Shown here: positions 61,777 to 64,000 of the stretch, piece after piece | How the letters are laid out: each line of letters opens with the position of its first letter | How positions within the stretch are numbered: the stretch's first letter is position 1 | DNA from: Taklimakanibacter deserti | Lineage (GTDB): Bacteria; Pseudomonadota; Alphaproteobacteria; Rhizobiales; Aestuariivirgaceae | Assembly (NCBI GenBank): GCA_003574785.1 | Contig: QORU01000008.1 | Span: forward strand, 248,001-312,000 | DNA length: 64,000 nt | Direction: 5' to 3' | Made by a program: the position numbers and the translations under genes | Notes under the pieces: generated by a model | Seen by the model: only the letters and a program-made list of their open reading frames with translations | Told to the model about the DNA's origin: nothing | Database searches by the model: none

Positions 61777-62955
61777 ATGAAGGTCGTAGGATTGTTTGCC
61801 GGTATCGGCGGTCTGGAGACCGGCCTTGCCCAAGCAGGACATCACGCGATGATGCTCTGCGAAATCTGGGAGCCGGCGCGTGCAGTTCTGGAAAGGCGAT
61901 TTCCACATATTCCGATTGAAAGGGACATCACGGTATTAAAAGACCTTCCAAGTGATATCGACGTGCTGGTCGGTGGGTTTCCATGTCAAGATTTGAGTCA
62001 GGCCGGGTTGACTGCAGGAATTGATGGAAAACGGTCAGGCCTCGTAGGACATGTCTTTAGGCTTCTAGATCAGCAGCCTGTGCCTTGGGTCGTCCTCGAG
62101 AATGTATCCTTTATGCTTCACCTTGATAAGGGAAGAGCATTGACGACACTCGTCGCGGCTTTTGAAGAGCGCGGTTATCGCTGGGCGTATCGCGTAGTAA
62201 ACTCGCTTGCATTTCTGCCTCAACGGCGAGAGCGCGTGATTTTTGTTGCGACAAAGACAGATGTTGACCCGGCTGATGTTCTTTTGGCGGATGACACTGT
62301 TGTTTCTGATTTGGTGACATCGATAACTACACATGCTCATGGCTTCTATTGGACGGAGGGAATCCGTGGCCTGGGGTGGGCGCCGGATGCGATCCCAACA
62401 CTTAAGAATGGGTCGACTGTTGGCATCCCTTCACCGCCGGCGATTATGCTGCCCAATGGAGCTGTCATAACTCCGGATATTCGGGACGCCGAGCGGTTAC
62501 AGGGCTTTGAATTCGGATGGACGGAGCCGGCATCGTCGGTGGGGAGAGCGTCACTTCGGTGGTCGTTGGTTGGAAATGCTGTGAGTGTACCGGTTGCCGA
62601 ATGGCTTGGAATGCGCCTTGCGGCCCCAAGCCTCTATCAAAAGAGTCGGGATCGGGAGCTTTCCAATGATTCCCGTTGGCCGAAAGCGGCACGTTTTGAC
62701 GGCCGTCAAAGAAAGAAAGTGGACATCGGCACTTTCCCCGTTTGGCGAGAACGCTCCTCCCTGGTAGAATTTCTCCAGTTTGATGGCAAATTGCTTTCTA
62801 CACGTGCCACACGAGGATTTCTCTCACGAACGGACAGAAGTACGCTACGTTTCGTTCCTGGGTTCTTAGATAGGCTGCGACAGCACTTGGATCGAATGGA
62901 ACACATGGACCTTTCGAAAATAAATTTGAGAGCCTTGGCAATCGCGGCTGAATGA
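61777..62955 (+). CDS. DNA (cytosine-5-)-methyltransferase
   Basis: This 392-aa enzyme has the C5 methyltransferase motifs: LFAGIGGLE (I, residues 6-14), catalytic PCQ (69-71) in GGFPCQDLS, ENV (108-110), QRRERV (149-154) and LVGNAVSVPVAEWLG (X). A C-terminal extension of about 100 residues is unusual. A short target-recognition region lies between motifs VIII and X. The start is ATG at 61777, or GTG at 61774. Base composition is lower in GC than the rest of the window. The downstream vsr overlaps its stop by 4 bases. Confidence 0.94.
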   Translation: MKVVGLFAGIGGLETGLAQAGHHAMMLCEIWEPARAVLERRFPHIPIERDITVLKDLPSDIDVLVGGFPCQDLSQAGLTAGIDGKRSGLVGHVFRLLDQQPVPWVVLENVSFMLHLDKGRALTTLVAAFEERGYRWAYRVVNSLAFLPQRRERVIFVATKTDVDPADVLLADDTVVSDLVTSITTHAHGFYWTEGIRGLGWAPDAIPTLKNGSTVGIPSPPAIMLPNGAVITPDIRDAERLQGFEFGWTEPASSVGRASLRWSLVGNAVSVPVAEWLGMRLAAPSLYQKSRDRELSNDSRWPKAARFDGRQRKKVDIGTFPVWRERSSLVEFLQFDGKLLSTRATRGFLSRTDRSTLRFVPGFLDRLRQHLDRMEHMDLSKINLRALAIAAE

Positions 62956-63398
62956 AGGCACCTACGCCCCGCGATCCAAAACGAAGTGCCTTGATGAGCC
63001 GAGTTAGGCAACGAGGAACAGCAACCGAACTTGAAGTCGCTGTTATCCTGAGGAACCTTGGATATGCCTATCGTCTGAATGTCAAGTCTTTACCTGGGTC
63101 GCCAGACTTTGCAAACCGCAAGAGGAAGTGGGCTATCTTTGTCAATGGTTGTTTTTGGCACCACCACAGCGGCTGTCGTCAAGCAACTATTCCCAAAACC
63201 AACAAACGATTTTGGCGAGATAAATTCCTTACTAACCGCCAGCGTGATGCGAAGGCTATTCGCACGTTACGCAGTGCGGGATTTCGTGTCGCAATCGTTT
63301 GGGCCTGCAAAGCCAAGGACGATCTGACCCTGACAAACAGGCTCTCAAAGCTGCTTGAATCTCGTCGCATATATGTGCCCAAGACGATCGATCATTGA
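62952..63398 (+). CDS. vsr: Very short patch repair endonuclease
   Basis: This 148-aa Vsr nicks next to T:G mismatches produced by deamination of 5-methylcytosine. Features are the Asp of PGSPDF (residue 52), FVNGCFWHHHSGC with catalytic His and zinc-binding Cys, and SRVRQRGTATELEVA at the N-terminus. It is translationally linked to the methyltransferase (ATGA), the common partner. Its end overlaps the convergent endonuclease gene. Confidence 0.93.
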   Translation: MKAPTPRDPKRSALMSRVRQRGTATELEVAVILRNLGYAYRLNVKSLPGSPDFANRKRKWAIFVNGCFWHHHSGCRQATIPKTNKRFWRDKFLTNRQRDAKAIRTLRSAGFRVAIVWACKAKDDLTLTNRLSKLLESRRIYVPKTIDH

Positions 63399-64000
63399 CG
63401 AGTAATGATAGATGTCGTTGGCCTGTGGCGCAGGTGGCGTCCCAACAAGCCGTACGGTTGAACCGTCATTGGCGCAATCTACTACGACAATGGCCAGCGC
63501 ATCGTATCCGGTATCTCCAGTTTTGGAGCGCCTCGGCAGCTGGCGAATCTTGTCGATTGCCAAGCCCGCATCACGCGGTTGATCGTGAGAGCTCCAGACT
63601 GGATTTGTCGAACGGTTACTCTTATTGAGGTCCGGGCTGAGATACTGAGAGGAAATATTTACCATCGCGAAGCCGGCGGCGATCGCTTGATCGGTCGCAC
63701 CGTGCACGGTCAGATGCGACGAATTCAGCTCATCATATAGTCGAGGAAGAGCACGCTGATGGGCTGTCATGCACGCTTTTGCTTCCAGCGCCATAAGGAC
63801 GCTCCCAACCGGGCCCCCGCGTAGTACCGGCAACTCCCTAAGCTCCGTTTGTTGATCCGCAGTTAGTTTGATTTCGTAGTCTTTCGCCATGCGGCTGAGA
63901 TTTTGTACGGAATGCCCTCCGTTGGAACTTGATGGTGTGCAGAGGACTAGGTCGAGATTCTTCTTCCGGTCATGAACAAAATCGCGCATTTCATGATTAA
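63345..64000 (-). CDS. Putative restriction endonuclease (5' end beyond window)
   Basis: About 218 residues are visible, and the frame stays open through base 64000, so the N-terminus lies outside the window. VLMALEAKACMTAHQRALPRLYDELNSSH contains an E-x-K motif like the PD-(D/E)xK nuclease core. The position beside a C5 methyltransferase and Vsr makes it a candidate restriction enzyme of the same system. No exact family is assigned. Confidence 0.65.
   Translation of the reverse strand, partial: NHEMRDFVHDRKKNLDLVLCTPSSSNGGHSVQNLSRMAKDYEIKLTADQQTELRELPVLRGGPVGSVLMALEAKACMTAHQRALPRLYDELNSSHLTVHGATDQAIAAGFAMVNISSQYLSPDLNKSNRSTNPVWSSHDQPRDAGLAIDKIRQLPRRSKTGDTGYDALAIVVVDCANDGSTVRLVGTPPAPQANDIYHYSSMIDRLGHIYATRFKQL

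Overview
The window comes from a high-GC alphaproteobacterium, most likely of the order Hyphomicrobiales (Rhizobiales). Supporting signs are the split b/b' F0 ATP synthase cluster (atpI-atpB-atpE-atpF'-atpF), a CcrM-type GANTC methyltransferase, the smc / DsbA-like / DUF721 / mutY block, a coxMNOP-like alternative cytochrome oxidase locus, and dispersed intergenic repeats of the kind common in this group. No rRNA, tRNA or CRISPR array was recognised. Gene calls and motifs come from reading translations by eye; no database search was run.

Layout. 1-5 kb: the 3' end of gcvP, a DUF2167 / site-2-protease pair, two secreted metallo-beta-lactamase-fold hydrolases, and a relic of an atpF 3' end. 5.1-10.6 kb: a minus-strand operon of a DUF3604 protein, a parvulin-type PPIase and three HupE/UreJ-like membrane proteins. 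10.7-21.8 kb: an envelope-protein neighbourhood (DUF992, DUF2092, DUF2721, a patatin-like lipoprotein, a beta-barrel, small secreted proteins with a shared C-terminal motif) with three AraC-type regulators. Several AraC genes and the DUF3604 operon share a 17-bp inverted-repeat motif upstream. 22.1-24.6 kb: the F0 ATP synthase operon. 24.8-27.2 kb: a MarR regulator with a matching operator at the SRPBCC-like gene beside it, then an AmpG-like permease. 27.2-35.3 kb: housekeeping DNA and cell-cycle genes (smc, DsbA-like, DUF721, mutY, GNAT, ccrM, rnhB). 35.3-36.1 kb: a toxin-antitoxin pair. 36.1-43.3 kb: PEP-mutase-like enzyme, radical SAM (PA0069 family), solute-binding protein, then a translationally linked cluster of MoaB, an Lgt-like membrane protein, a Tes-like radical SAM enzyme and a small membrane protein, followed by a family 4/5-type uracil-DNA glycosylase. 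43.4-49.1 kb: ETF-ubiquinone oxidoreductase, a TadG-like protein, a TPR protein and ispE. 49.1-51.1 kb: a K+ channel and a fourth AraC regulator. 51.5-58.0 kb: DUF2189 plus cytochrome oxidase subunits II, I, two III-type, IV and a cytochrome c, interrupted by MITE-like repeats. 58-64 kb: an MBL hydrolase, an orphan phage terminase pair with a duplicated relic, and a lower-GC restriction-modification island (C5 methyltransferase, Vsr, putative endonuclease running off the window).

The most promising less-described system is the moaB / Lgt-like / Tes-like radical SAM / 2-TM cluster (39.2-42.2 kb). It combines a radical enzyme carrying signatures of the archaeal tetraether-lipid synthase family with an Lgt relative that seems to lack expected catalytic residues, which suggests a lipid-modifying pathway. 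Other notable signals are the shared AraC-site motif, a repeat family that supplies stop codons, four helically phased GANTC sites upstream of ccrM, a modular small-secreted-protein family, and relic duplications of atpF and the terminase junction.
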